A stretch of 64,000 nt of DNA from Gulosibacter hominis (GTDB lineage: Bacteria > Actinomycetota > Actinomycetes > Actinomycetales > Microbacteriaceae), in contig NZ_CAJGWQ010000002.1 in assembly GCF_904842695.1 (NCBI RefSeq), forward strand, positions 62,001-126,000, given 5' to 3'. Positions within the stretch are counted from its first letter, which is position 1, and each line of letters starts with the position of its first letter. The notes below the pieces were generated by a model. It saw nothing but the letters and a program-made list of their open reading frames with translations. It was not told the DNA's origin and searched no databases. This document shows positions 1 through 7,908 of this stretch, one piece after another. The position numbers and the translations under genes are program-made.

Positions 1-35
1 AGAGTCCGTTGCTCTACCGATTGAGCTAGAGGCGC
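1..35 (-). tRNA. tRNA-Lys (probably CTT), 5' part only, cut by window edge
   Basis: On the minus strand the sequence from 35 downward reads as the 5' half of a tRNA: a 7-nt acceptor strand (GCGCCTC), TA, a D-arm GCTC...GAGC with a loop containing GGTA, and an anticodon stem ACGGA followed by the loop start CTCT. The first two anticodon bases are C and T; the third lies outside the window. The stem and loop context fits tRNA-Lys(CTT), but a Glu or Gln CTN anticodon is not strictly excluded. Confidence 0.8.
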
Positions 36-160
36 AGTTCGTCGCGTGAGCGACCTATGAATATTAGCATCATCACAGCGTCGGTGCAAATGTCGATTCT
101 GTGCCGCGTTTTCGGCGGGATCAGTCAGAATAGAACGAACAGCAGGAAGGTGGAGCCCCC

Positions 161-1462
161 GTGGTGTCTTTGACAGTTTCGGCAAATACAAGTCTCGTTC
201 AGCAGCGGGGCGGTGACGTCGCTATCGCCGGTGCTCGTACCGTGCGCCCGGCCAACCTGGCTGCCGTGATCGGCGAGGTGCTGGCGGCTCGGGATGCGGG
301 CGAGACCATCGCGGTGGTCGGTGCCGGTTTCCCCGCGGCCACCAAAAAAGCCCACCTCGCGCTCGACATTTCGGCGCTCACCGGCGTCGTCGACACGAAC
401 GCCGCCGCCAATACGGTGACGTTTTACAGCGGCACCACCGTGCGCGACGCCCGTGAGCTGCTGCGCAAGCAGGGGCTCGACCTGGTTGGCTCCCCAGCCG
501 ACGGGCGCCTCACGCTGGCCGGTGCCGCCAGCACCGGTGCCCACGGCCTCAACCCCGCCGAACCAATTTTTTCGGGTGCGATCGCTGGGATTGGCCTGGT
601 TACGATTGACGGCCAGCTGCGCAATATCGACGAACGCCGTGACGCCCAGTTCTGGTCGGCGGCAAAGCTTTCACTCGGTGCCCTCGGGGTGCCTGTGACC
701 GTGACCGTTAAGGTGCGTCCCTACGTTGGTCTCGAGCTGCGTCAGCGCAAGCGCAACATCAACGAGCTTGTGTACGAGCTGGCTGAGGCACGCAACAAGA
801 CCGATTTTTACTGTGTCGACTGGCGGCCACTGGGAGCCGAAGCGCACCTCACCGTGGGCTGGTACAGCGACGAATCGACGCAGCCGGCGGTCGCCGCCGA
901 AAAGCGCGCGGAACTCACCGCTGCTGAGCCCAAGCGAAAAACGGGCCGTTTCCGCCGGTTCCGTGAGGCGGTGGCTCGCCGCCTGCCCTTCCTCGCTCCG
1001 GTACTCACTCGTGCGGCGAACCGCTTTGACCGATTCGGTGAGCAGACCGAACTGCCCGCGGTGCTGGATGATGCCACCACCGAGTTCTATATTGCACCGT
1101 CTCGGATGCCGTTCGTGGTTGAGGCGCTGCAAGAATTCGCCCGTGGCCACCGCGGGCTCGGCTCCGCACGGGTGCGCATCAGTCTGGTTGCTCCGGACAA
1201 TGCCTGGGCTTCGGCCGCCTACCGCCGAGAAATGGTCGCCGTAGCGGTAACGGTGCCGGCGGCAGACCGTGCCGCACTGGCCGAGGTTGAAGACCTGCTG
1301 CTGTGGCTCGGCGGTCTGCCGAACTGGGGCCGGTTCAACACGGTTACCGGTGCTGAAGCGGCCCACGTCATGCCACGGTTTAGTGACTTCTTGCACATTT
1401 GCCACGACCTTGACCCCTACGGGCAAATGCAGAACCGGGTTGCTGCCCGCCTCATCGCCTAA
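161..1462 (+). CDS. FAD-linked oxidase of the VAO / aldonolactone-oxidase type
   Basis: This 433-residue protein reads as a VAO-fold flavin enzyme. Residues about 20-190 form the FAD-binding half, with a pattern similar to sugar-lactone oxidases (LAGAASTGAHGLN near residue 125 matches the family's GA-x-S-x-G-x-HG turn). The C-terminal half carries PSRMPFVVEAL and a final YGQMQNRVAARLIA, like the substrate domain of gulono/arabinono-lactone oxidases. No signal peptide is seen, so it is probably cytosolic. The substrate is unknown. The usual HGTG turn reads HGLN here, so the type of flavin linkage cannot be predicted. The start is GTG at 161 with AGGAAGG upstream at 144-150; a second GTG at 164 is equally possible. 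It stands alone before the dsbA-like gene. Confidence 0.75.
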   Translation: MVSLTVSANTSLVQQRGGDVAIAGARTVRPANLAAVIGEVLAARDAGETIAVVGAGFPAATKKAHLALDISALTGVVDTNAAANTVTFYSGTTVRDARELLRKQGLDLVGSPADGRLTLAGAASTGAHGLNPAEPIFSGAIAGIGLVTIDGQLRNIDERRDAQFWSAAKLSLGALGVPVTVTVKVRPYVGLELRQRKRNINELVYELAEARNKTDFYCVDWRPLGAEAHLTVGWYSDESTQPAVAAEKRAELTAAEPKRKTGRFRRFREAVARRLPFLAPVLTRAANRFDRFGEQTELPAVLDDATTEFYIAPSRMPFVVEALQEFARGHRGLGSARVRISLVAPDNAWASAAYRREMVAVAVTVPAADRAALAEVEDLLLWLGGLPNWGRFNTVTGAEAAHVMPRFSDFLHICHDLDPYGQMQNRVAARLIA

Positions 1463-1504
1463 TAATCGACTCACAATTTTTAAACGAACGGAATTTCACC
1501 CGCA

Positions 1505-2410
1505 ATGGCCAAAAATGACCGCGACCAAATCCGCCGCCTTCGTGAAGAGGCAAACGCGCTGCGACAGCAGGCCGAAGCAAAAAAACGTCGCCAGCGGATG
1601 ATCGCCCAGGTGGGGACGATCGTCGGCGCCCTGGTCGTCGTTGCGATCATCGTTGGCTTTGCGATCATGGCGCCGCAGTGGTTCGGTAACCGTCACGTTC
1701 CCGAGGCCTCGGGCAATGTCAAGGTGACAAATACCGCCGGCAAGGACGTTGAGGTGCCGATCGCGCTAAATAATGACGGCGTAACCGTCGGTAAGCAGGA
1801 AGCTCCCGACACCATCGAGTACTACCTCGATTTTTCATGCCCCCACTGCCGTGAGTATCACAAGGCAATGGACTCGACGTATCAGCAGCTCATCGGCGAC
1901 GGCAAGATCAAGGTGCGGTACCACTTCATCCGCTTCGTTGACGATTACGGGATGCGTGCCGCTTCGGCAATGACTGCAGCGACTGAAGCCGAGCCGGCAA
2001 AGTTCTATCAGTTCGTGGACGACCTGTTCGAGGTGGCACCGCAGACGCAGGTTGCGTGGAGCGAAGCCGACTACGCAACGCATCTGCAGGGCCTCGGGGT
2101 GACCAACTCGGGGGTTATTGAAGCCATCCAAGAGGGGAACTACAACTGGTGGATCCTCGACCGCACTCGTGATGCCCGCTCCAGCGGTGTGCGCGGTACG
2201 CCAAGCATCGGCCTCAACGGCGAACTGCTGCAAAACCTGCCGTCACCCGCCACGATCCAATACCTGCTTGACGGGTTGAGCGAAGAAGAAGCGAAGGCGA
2301 AGGCTGAACCGACCGAGACTTCGAAGCCCTCCGAGGATGGCGAGTCTGCCACCGAGACTCCTGCCGCTACCGAAACATCAGCGGGCCAGACGCAGGGCTC
2401 GGACGAATGA
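1505..2410 (+). CDS. Membrane-anchored DsbA-like thiol-disulfide oxidoreductase
   Basis: A 301-residue protein with a basic N-terminus, one membrane segment at about residues 35-57, and a thioredoxin-fold domain facing outward. The active-site motif CPHC lies near residues 112-115 (DFSCPHCREYH), and the cis-Pro loop appears as GVRGTPSIGLNG near 235-245. The last 45 residues are a Glu/Thr/Ser/Pro-rich low-complexity tail. The family introduces disulfides into exported proteins. The downstream VKOR gene overlaps it by 4 bp (ATGA), so the two probably form a donor/regenerator pair. The ATG at 1505 has only a weak upstream purine stretch. Confidence 0.88.
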   Translation: MAKNDRDQIRRLREEANALRQQAEAKKRRQRMIAQVGTIVGALVVVAIIVGFAIMAPQWFGNRHVPEASGNVKVTNTAGKDVEVPIALNNDGVTVGKQEAPDTIEYYLDFSCPHCREYHKAMDSTYQQLIGDGKIKVRYHFIRFVDDYGMRAASAMTAATEAEPAKFYQFVDDLFEVAPQTQVAWSEADYATHLQGLGVTNSGVIEAIQEGNYNWWILDRTRDARSSGVRGTPSIGLNGELLQNLPSPATIQYLLDGLSEEEAKAKAEPTETSKPSEDGESATETPAATETSAGQTQGSDE

Positions 2411-3042
2411 CGGGAGAAGCTGCGGCCGTAACCAAGCCGGCCGAACTGCCAAAGCTCTTGCAACGCCCCACAATCGGCTGGGTGCTGGTGGTGTGCGGTG
2501 TCGCGGGGCTGCTCGCGAGCTTCATGCTCAACCTCGAGTACCTGCATCTGCTCACCGATAAGGATGCGGCGCTCATCTGCGATATCAACCCGTTCATTAC
2601 CTGCGGTCCGGCGATGCTTTCGAACGCGGCAGCTATTTTTGGCTTCCCGAACGTGATCGTTGGCCTCGTGTCATTCACCGTGGTGATTACCACCGGTGTT
2701 GTGCTGCTCGCCGGCGCAAAACTGCCCAGGTGGTATTTCATCGGGCTGCAGCTCGGGCTGATTGGTGCCGCCGCAATGATCACCTATCTGCAGATTTTTT
2801 CGGTTTTTGACCTCGGCAAGCTCTGCCTGTGGTGCATGATCATCTGGACATTCACCATTCCGCTGGTGACGCTCGTGACGATCTCAAACCTCGGGCATGG
2901 CGTGTTTGGTGAGGGGGCAGTGTCTCTCGGTGAACGGCTGGGGCAGTGGGCCTGGGTTGTTGTGGCCCTCTGGTATCTCATCGTGATTGCGATGATCGGA
3001 GTGGGTATGGGCGAGGCATTCGTCCTGGCCTTCCGTTATTAG
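2407..3042 (+). CDS. Vitamin K epoxide reductase (VKOR) family protein
   Basis: A 211-residue polytopic membrane protein with about five hydrophobic segments. It has the VKOR cysteine set: a loop pair in CDINPFITCG (about residues 57-65) and the membrane-embedded CLWC at about residues 138-141. VKOR proteins reoxidise DsbA-like partners and pass electrons to quinones. The gene starts inside the stop codon of the dsbA-like gene, which implies translational coupling and a shared role in oxidative folding of exported proteins. A perfect hairpin follows the stop codon. Confidence 0.9.
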   Translation: MTGEAAAVTKPAELPKLLQRPTIGWVLVVCGVAGLLASFMLNLEYLHLLTDKDAALICDINPFITCGPAMLSNAAAIFGFPNVIVGLVSFTVVITTGVVLLAGAKLPRWYFIGLQLGLIGAAAMITYLQIFSVFDLGKLCLWCMIIWTFTIPLVTLVTISNLGHGVFGEGAVSLGERLGQWAWVVVALWYLIVIAMIGVGMGEAFVLAFRY

Positions 3043-3067
3043 CGCGACCGGATGCATCCAAGAGTTT

Positions 3068-3095
3068 GGCCTCGCACTCAATCGAGTGCGAGGCC
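3068..3095. terminator. Bidirectional stem-loop terminator
   Basis: GGCCTCGCACTC at 3068-3079 pairs perfectly with GAGTGCGAGGCC at 3084-3095 around a 4-nt AATC loop; T3067/A3096 can extend the stem. A short T-run (TTTT) follows on the plus side. It lies between convergent genes (VKOR on plus, 3111-3860 on minus) and probably serves both. Confidence 0.8.
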
Positions 3096-3110
3096 ATCGT
3101 TTTGTCGTCG

Positions 3111-3860
3111 CTAGCTTGCCTGCCGCAGTTCAGAGTCTCCGTGTGGATGCTGGTGGCGTCGTGCGGTGAGCTCAGGGAGTGGCTCAGGGCGCTCCAGCTC
3201 GGCTGTATCGGCGATGGCGTTTTGTACGCGACGCACGAGGTCGACGGTGAGCATTTCAGCGAACATGGCGTCGTCACCCGGCTGGCGGTCGGTGCGCCAC
3301 TCGAGACGGTAGCGGCCGGTGGGGCCGAACAGGTCGTCGAACAGGTGGAACAGTTCGCGTTGAATCTCGGGGCTGAGCGCGGCTTCGGGGTCGAGCAGCT
3401 GCGGGCCATTGTCGGTCCAGCGGGCCAGCTCGAGCCCGGCAAAGTTGGGGTGCGCACTCATGGGCATGGCCGGCTGGGTCGAGGGGGCCGCCACAATGCC
3501 GCGTCGTTCGGCCGGGGCCTCGGTACCCTTGGGGGCTTCGGCTACCGGTTCGCTCGGCGCCTCGATGGTGAGTTCATCCCCCTGGGTGAGTGCGGCGCGG
3601 CGGGCGCGGCGAGTTTGTTCTGCATCCGCAGCTTGGGCGGGTGTCGGTGCATCGACTGCCGGGAGCTGCTGCGGTTCGCTAGCCGGTTCATTTGCCGGTT
3701 CGTTTGCGGCTACGGCTGGTGCAGTGGGTGTCAGCGTCTCGCGCTGTGGGCGCGCAACTTCGGGCACCGAGGGTGCGGGAGTGGTGGATTCGTTGTGGGC
3801 CGGCGGTGTTGCTTCGGTCGCCGACGCACGATTCGCGAGATTGCGGAACCAGCCGAACAT
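3111..3860 (-). CDS. Hypothetical protein with Pro/Ala/Thr-rich linker and C-terminal conserved domain
   Basis: A 249-residue protein I do not recognise. Residues 1-12 (MFGWFRNLANRA) are amphipathic. Residues about 15-120 are low-complexity Ala/Pro/Thr/Glu. The ordered part is about residues 130-225 (PNFAGLELARWTDNGPQLL... EIQRELFHLFDDLFGP... YRLEWRTDRQPGDDAMFAEML). There is no signal peptide and no obvious catalytic motif. Translation is supported by a strong Shine-Dalgarno, AAGGAGGGG, just upstream of the ATG. It could be a cytosolic adaptor-like protein, but function is unknown. Confidence 0.7.
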   Translation of the reverse strand: MFGWFRNLANRASATEATPPAHNESTTPAPSVPEVARPQRETLTPTAPAVAANEPANEPASEPQQLPAVDAPTPAQAADAEQTRRARRAALTQGDELTIEAPSEPVAEAPKGTEAPAERRGIVAAPSTQPAMPMSAHPNFAGLELARWTDNGPQLLDPEAALSPEIQRELFHLFDDLFGPTGRYRLEWRTDRQPGDDAMFAEMLTVDLVRRVQNAIADTAELERPEPLPELTARRHQHPHGDSELRQAS

Positions 3861-3894
3861 GACGAGCCCCTCCTTCGACCTAATGTGACACTTC

Positions 3895-3906
3895 AGTCTG
3901 CAGACT
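3895..3906. promoter_or_regulatory. 12-bp perfect palindrome upstream of the 3111-3860 gene
   Basis: AGTCTGCAGACT is a perfect 12-bp palindrome 35 bp upstream of the minus-strand start codon at 3860. Position and symmetry suit a repressor site, but no partner regulator is identified and chance is possible. Confidence 0.3.
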
Positions 3907-3969
3907 ACGGGGAAATTGGGTGCGCCGTTACCCCGCCACGCGGAGTGGTGGCGTGTTTTTCAAGGTCAC

Positions 3970-4179
3970 CTAAAGGTCAGCTTGAGACTCTTCTTCGCGC
4001 TCGCGCTCTTCAACAACCTCTTCGCGTACCGCGGCTACCGCGGCGAGGAGCGTGGCACTCCATGCGAGCCAGGCGGCGATTTTTGCCGATCGACTGCGGT
4101 CATCTGAGGTCTTTTTTAGGAGGGGGAGAAGTCCGAGGGTGGCGCTGATGATGCCACCATTCAGCAGAAATTTGCGCAT
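3970..4179 (-). CDS. Small hypothetical membrane protein
   Basis: A 69-residue ORF with a hydrophobic stretch at about residues 6-21 (NGGIISATLGLLPLL), a basic patch, and a second hydrophobic stretch at about 33-50 (AAWLAWSATLLAAVAAVR), then a charged C-terminus rich in Glu/Arg. The two-helix pattern with a short basic loop is typical of small actinobacterial membrane proteins. The Shine-Dalgarno is weak. It could be co-transcribed with the downstream minus-strand gene. No family is recognised. Confidence 0.5.
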   Translation of the reverse strand: MRKFLLNGGIISATLGLLPLLKKTSDDRSRSAKIAAWLAWSATLLAAVAAVREEVVEEREREEESQADL

Positions 4180-4262
4180 GTGCTCAGCTTAATCGGCGGG
4201 GGATGCAGCGGGCTGAATGGCCGCCGGGTGCGCCGGGTGCTTGAAAGTTGCTGAAAGTTCAC

Positions 4263-4320
4263 TTTACGACCGGTAAGGGTGTCCGCTACTATTTGGTCGG
4301 TCATCCTTTACGGTCGGTAA
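4263..4320 (+). promoter_or_regulatory. tetR-operon promoter with two palindromic operators
   Basis: Two 13-bp palindromic boxes of the form TTAC-N5-GTAA occur: TTACGACCGGTAA at 4264-4276 and TTACGGTCGGTAA at 4308-4320. Their starts are 44 bp apart, close to four helical turns. Between them lies TACTAT (4287-4292), a good -10, with TTTACG at 4263-4268 as a possible -35 (18-bp spacer), so the first box would cover the -35. This is a typical autorepression layout for the TetR gene at 4409. The operator assignment is inferred. Confidence 0.65.
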
Positions 4321-4408
4321 GTGGATGGGGTAAAGCGGTGTCGGTGCCAAACGGTGGCCGGTCGCCGTTTGCCGCGAAACAGCAGCGCTCAAGACGGAAG
4401 GAACTTGG

Positions 4409-4999
4409 TTGAGCGACAGTAGTGAGCTGCGCGAGCGCATCCGAGAAATTGCGCTCCAGGAGTTTGCCGAAAAAGGATTTTTGGGCTCGTCACTGGCAGA
4501 TATTGCCGGGCGTGCCGGGTGCACCAAACAAAATGTCATCTATCACTTCGGCAGCAAGCAGGGCCTGCTCGCCTCCGCCTGTGAGGGGGTCGACGAGCAA
4601 GCTGCCCAGGTGATTCGCGACTATGAAACCGGAAATCTCGACGATCTGCTGCAAACAATCGTCGACGTGGTTGCCGCCAACCCGTATGGCGTGGCGGCGC
4701 TGCTGTTCTACCACGACGCGCTTCCCGAGGATTATTCACTCACCGGTATCCAAGAACTGCTCGAACTCGCCGCCCAGGTGTACGCCCCCGGTGATGACAC
4801 CGCACTGCTGCGAGTGACGGTCGCCATGACCGGAATTGCGTTCGTGCTGGTATCTGAGGCGCTCAGCGGTCACAGCCACTCCAAACCACCCGTTTCGCCC
4901 GGTGTTGAACTCAGTCCCGATATAGCCGCGCAGCTGCTGCGCAGCCTCGTGAGCCCCGCATCCGAAACCACCGACCACCACCAGACCCAGGAGGCGTAA
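4409..4999 (+). CDS. TetR-family transcriptional regulator
   Basis: A 196-residue protein with an N-terminal TetR helix-turn-helix at about residues 8-55 (EIALQEFAEKGFLGSSLADIAGRAGCTKQNVIYHFGSKQGLL) and an alpha-helical ligand domain. The start is TTG at 4409, preceded by GGAAGGA at 4396-4402. Its stop TAA shares one base with the ATG of the transporter gene. Two matching palindromes lie upstream (4264-4320), so it probably represses itself and the two downstream membrane-protein genes, responding to a lipophilic ligand or drug. The ligand is unknown. Confidence 0.9.
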   Translation: MSDSSELRERIREIALQEFAEKGFLGSSLADIAGRAGCTKQNVIYHFGSKQGLLASACEGVDEQAAQVIRDYETGNLDDLLQTIVDVVAANPYGVAALLFYHDALPEDYSLTGIQELLELAAQVYAPGDDTALLRVTVAMTGIAFVLVSEALSGHSHSKPPVSPGVELSPDIAAQLLRSLVSPASETTDHHQTQEA

Positions 5000-7908
5000 T
5001 GGCTCTGCTTCTTTACCGAATCGGGCATTTTTCATATCGACGCCACTGGCAGGTGCTGTCGGCGTGGCTGGTGCTACTAGCAGCCGCGCTCACGCTGGGT
5101 CTGACGCTCGGCGGCCAGATGGAAGAGAGCTTCGACATCCCCGGCACCGAGTCGCAGAATGCGCTCGACCGGCTCGAACAGGTTTTCCCGCAGGTTGCCG
5201 GCGAGAGCGCGCAGGTAGTGGTGGCCGCATCCGACAGCATCGACAACTATCGCGACGAGCTCAACGACATCGCGAAACAGATCGAAGAAGTGCCGCGAGT
5301 TGAACAGGCACTCGACCCCTATAGCGAATACGCCACCGGCACGCTGTCTGAAGATGGCAAAGCCGCGATCATCCAGGTGCAATTCGAATCGGTTTCGAAA
5401 GACCAGCTTGAAGAACCCGCCGACCAGGTGCGGGAGGTCGCCGATCAGCTGAAAGACCACGGCCTCAAGGTCGAATACGGCGGGATGCTGTACCAAAACC
5501 TCGAGTACGGTCTCACCGCCACCGAGCTGGTGGGCGTGGCATTTGCCGCTCTGGTGCTGTTTGTCGCCTTCGGTTCGGTGGCGGCAGCTGGTATGCCGCT
5601 GGCCGCCGCGATCACCTCGGTGGGGGTGACCATGGGCGTGCTGCTATTCATCACCCGATTCGTCATCGTGTCGAGTGCCACCCCGATGCTGGCGGTGATG
5701 ATTGGTCTCGCCGTCGGTATCGACTACGCCCTATTCATCATCTCTCGCCATCGCAAACAGCTCGCATCCGGAATGGAAGCCAGCGAGTCGGCGGCGCTCG
5801 CAACCGGCACCTCGGGGTCGGCAGTGGTGTTCGCCGGTGCAACCGTGATGGTGGCACTGTTCGGGCTCACCATCGTCGGCATTCCTTTTCTGTCGGTGAT
5901 GGGTATTGCCGCGGCGGCCGGTGTGTTTATGGCGATGCTCGTCTCACTCACGCTGGTGCCAGCGCTGCTCGGCATCGCCGGTGAGCGGCTGCGCCCCCGC
6001 GAGGGCTCGCGAGCGTGGAAACGCGAAACCGGCCAGAACAAACGGCCGACCATGGGTCGACGCTGGGTTCGCCTCGTGATGCGCGCACCGATCCTATTCG
6101 TGCTGCTCGTCATCGGGTTGCTCACCGTAGCCGCACTTCCCGCCCTGCACATGCAGACTTCGCTGCCGAGCGGTAAGGGTGAGGCCGAGGGCAACACCGC
6201 GCGCGACGCCTACGACATCGTGACCGAGCACTTCGGTGAGGGAACGAACGGCCCGCTGCTCGTGATGCTCGACATCACCCAGATGGACAACGACACACTG
6301 GTCGACGACCTCGAAAAGATTCGTGACGAGGTTGCCGCTGTCGATGGCGTTGAGCTGGCGGGGGATGCGTTGCCAAACCCGACCGTCGACTCGGCCATCA
6401 TCCAGGTCATCCCGACCACCGGGCCCGACGACCCGGCAACCATGGACACGGTGCAGCGACTGCGCGACCTGGCACCGCAGATTGAAGACAACTACAACGC
6501 CGTCAGCTCGGTGACCGGTATGACCGCCGTGCAGATCGACATCACCGACCGCCTCAACGGCGCGCTGCTGCCATTCGCCGGCGTGGTGGTTGGCATCAGC
6601 GTGGTGCTGTTGACCATGGTGTTCCGTTCGCTGCTGGTGCCGATCAAAGCCGCGGTAAGTTTCCTGCTCTCGGCCTTCGCCGCGTTCGGTCTCACCGTGC
6701 TGGTATTCCAAGACGGAGTGGTTGGCGAAATTCTCGGCATCGTGCCCGGACCAATCATCGCCTTCCTACCGGTGCTGCTCTTGGCGATCGTGTTCGGGTT
6801 GGCGATGGACTACGAAGTGTTCCTGGTTTCGGGGATGCGTGAATCGTACGTGCACGGGCACACGGCCCGCGAAGCCATTGAAGAGGGCTTCGCCGGTGCC
6901 GCACGTGTGGTGACTGCCGCGGCACTGATCATGTTTTTCGTGTTCGCGGCCTTCGTGCCCGAGGGTGCGGGCGTGATCAAGGTGATCGCCTTCGGCTTGG
7001 CTGTCGGTATCTTCTTCGACGCCTTCCTGGTGCGGATGACGCTCGTTCCGGCACTGATGACGCTATTCGGCGATCGCGCCTGGACGCTTCCCAAGTGGCT
7101 CGAGCGCAAGCTTCCGAACCTCGATATTGAGGGTGAACAGCTGCGCGAGCACCTGGATGCAGCCCGCTGGGCGGCCGAACACTCGTCAGGTATTGCTTTC
7201 GATCAGCTGCAATTGCGGGCGGGTAAACGCGGCACCGAACCGCTGGATGTCGAACTGCCAGCCGGCGGCATCCTGCTCGCCAGTGGCGACCCGCTCGATC
7301 GGAAACTGCTCGCCGACACGATTGCCGGCCGCCTCGAGCAGGGGAGCGGTTCGGGGCATGTGCTCGGGCGGTCACTGCCCGGCGACTCGCCCGCACTCGT
7401 CTCGCGCGTAACCCGTGTTGACCTCGGTAACCTCGACGACCGCAGCCGTGACCTTGACCTCGGACAGCTACTTGCCCGTCACGGTGCCTTCGCCACCCGA
7501 ATGTTCCGTTCCGAGGCCCCGGCAGCGGCAACAAACGCGGCTCTGCAGCGCGCCAACGAGGTGCTCGCCGAGCTGGGCGAAACGCTCCGGCTCGACCGCT
7601 CCAGCCGCCTTGAACTACTCGAACCGCTGCCACGAGCGGTGGCACAACTGAGCATCGCGCTCGCCGAGCAACCCGAGGTGCTCGTTGTGGATCTCGGCCA
7701 GTTGGGGAGCGCATCCACCCAGTCATTGATCGCCGATATTGTGCGCGCGATCGACCTGCTCGCCGTCAACCAACGCTCTGGCCAACTTGTCACCGTTGTG
7801 GTGTGCGGCAGTCATCTCAACCTTCACTCCACCCAAACCGCGCTCGCACGTTCAACGCATCAGCGTGAGTCGCGTGAACTTGCGCTGATCGGAAAGGAGC
7901 TGCGCTAA
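4999..7908 (+). CDS. MMPL/RND-family transporter with C-terminal domain resembling a degenerate ABC ATPase
   Basis: A 969-residue protein. Residues 1-700 are a full MMPL/RND pump: two repeats, each with one membrane helix, a large extracytoplasmic loop and five more helices. The conserved Asp-Tyr motifs are GIDYALF near residue 242 and AMDYEVFL near 603, the presumed proton-relay sites. Residues about 720-960 are soluble and resemble an ABC ATPase in outline: a beta-rich start (GIAFDQLQLRAG), AGGILLASGDPLDRKLLADTI where a P-loop would sit, and LPRAVAQLSIALAEQPEVLVVDLGQLG aligned with the signature and Walker B. The GxxGxGK[ST], LSGGQ and catalytic Glu are missing. It probably exports lipids or amphipathic compounds with the YhgE-like protein encoded next, whose ATG overlaps its stop. 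Confidence 0.85.
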   Translation: MALLLYRIGHFSYRRHWQVLSAWLVLLAAALTLGLTLGGQMEESFDIPGTESQNALDRLEQVFPQVAGESAQVVVAASDSIDNYRDELNDIAKQIEEVPRVEQALDPYSEYATGTLSEDGKAAIIQVQFESVSKDQLEEPADQVREVADQLKDHGLKVEYGGMLYQNLEYGLTATELVGVAFAALVLFVAFGSVAAAGMPLAAAITSVGVTMGVLLFITRFVIVSSATPMLAVMIGLAVGIDYALFIISRHRKQLASGMEASESAALATGTSGSAVVFAGATVMVALFGLTIVGIPFLSVMGIAAAAGVFMAMLVSLTLVPALLGIAGERLRPREGSRAWKRETGQNKRPTMGRRWVRLVMRAPILFVLLVIGLLTVAALPALHMQTSLPSGKGEAEGNTARDAYDIVTEHFGEGTNGPLLVMLDITQMDNDTLVDDLEKIRDEVAAVDGVELAGDALPNPTVDSAIIQVIPTTGPDDPATMDTVQRLRDLAPQIEDNYNAVSSVTGMTAVQIDITDRLNGALLPFAGVVVGISVVLLTMVFRSLLVPIKAAVSFLLSAFAAFGLTVLVFQDGVVGEILGIVPGPIIAFLPVLLLAIVFGLAMDYEVFLVSGMRESYVHGHTAREAIEEGFAGAARVVTAAALIMFFVFAAFVPEGAGVIKVIAFGLAVGIFFDAFLVRMTLVPALMTLFGDRAWTLPKWLERKLPNLDIEGEQLREHLDAARWAAEHSSGIAFDQLQLRAGKRGTEPLDVELPAGGILLASGDPLDRKLLADTIAGRLEQGSGSGHVLGRSLPGDSPALVSRVTRVDLGNLDDRSRDLDLGQLLARHGAFATRMFRSEAPAAATNAALQRANEVLAELGETLRLDRSSRLELLEPLPRAVAQLSIALAEQPEVLVVDLGQLGSASTQSLIADIVRAIDLLAVNQRSGQLVTVVVCGSHLNLHSTQTALARSTHQRESRELALIGKELR

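Noticed and set aside
2946-4148. A 400-codon plus-strand open frame across the 3111-3860 region
   Set aside because: It overlaps the minus-strand gene that has a strong ribosome site and a structured protein; the plus frame gives Arg/Cys/Gly-rich text with no start signal and crosses a terminator.
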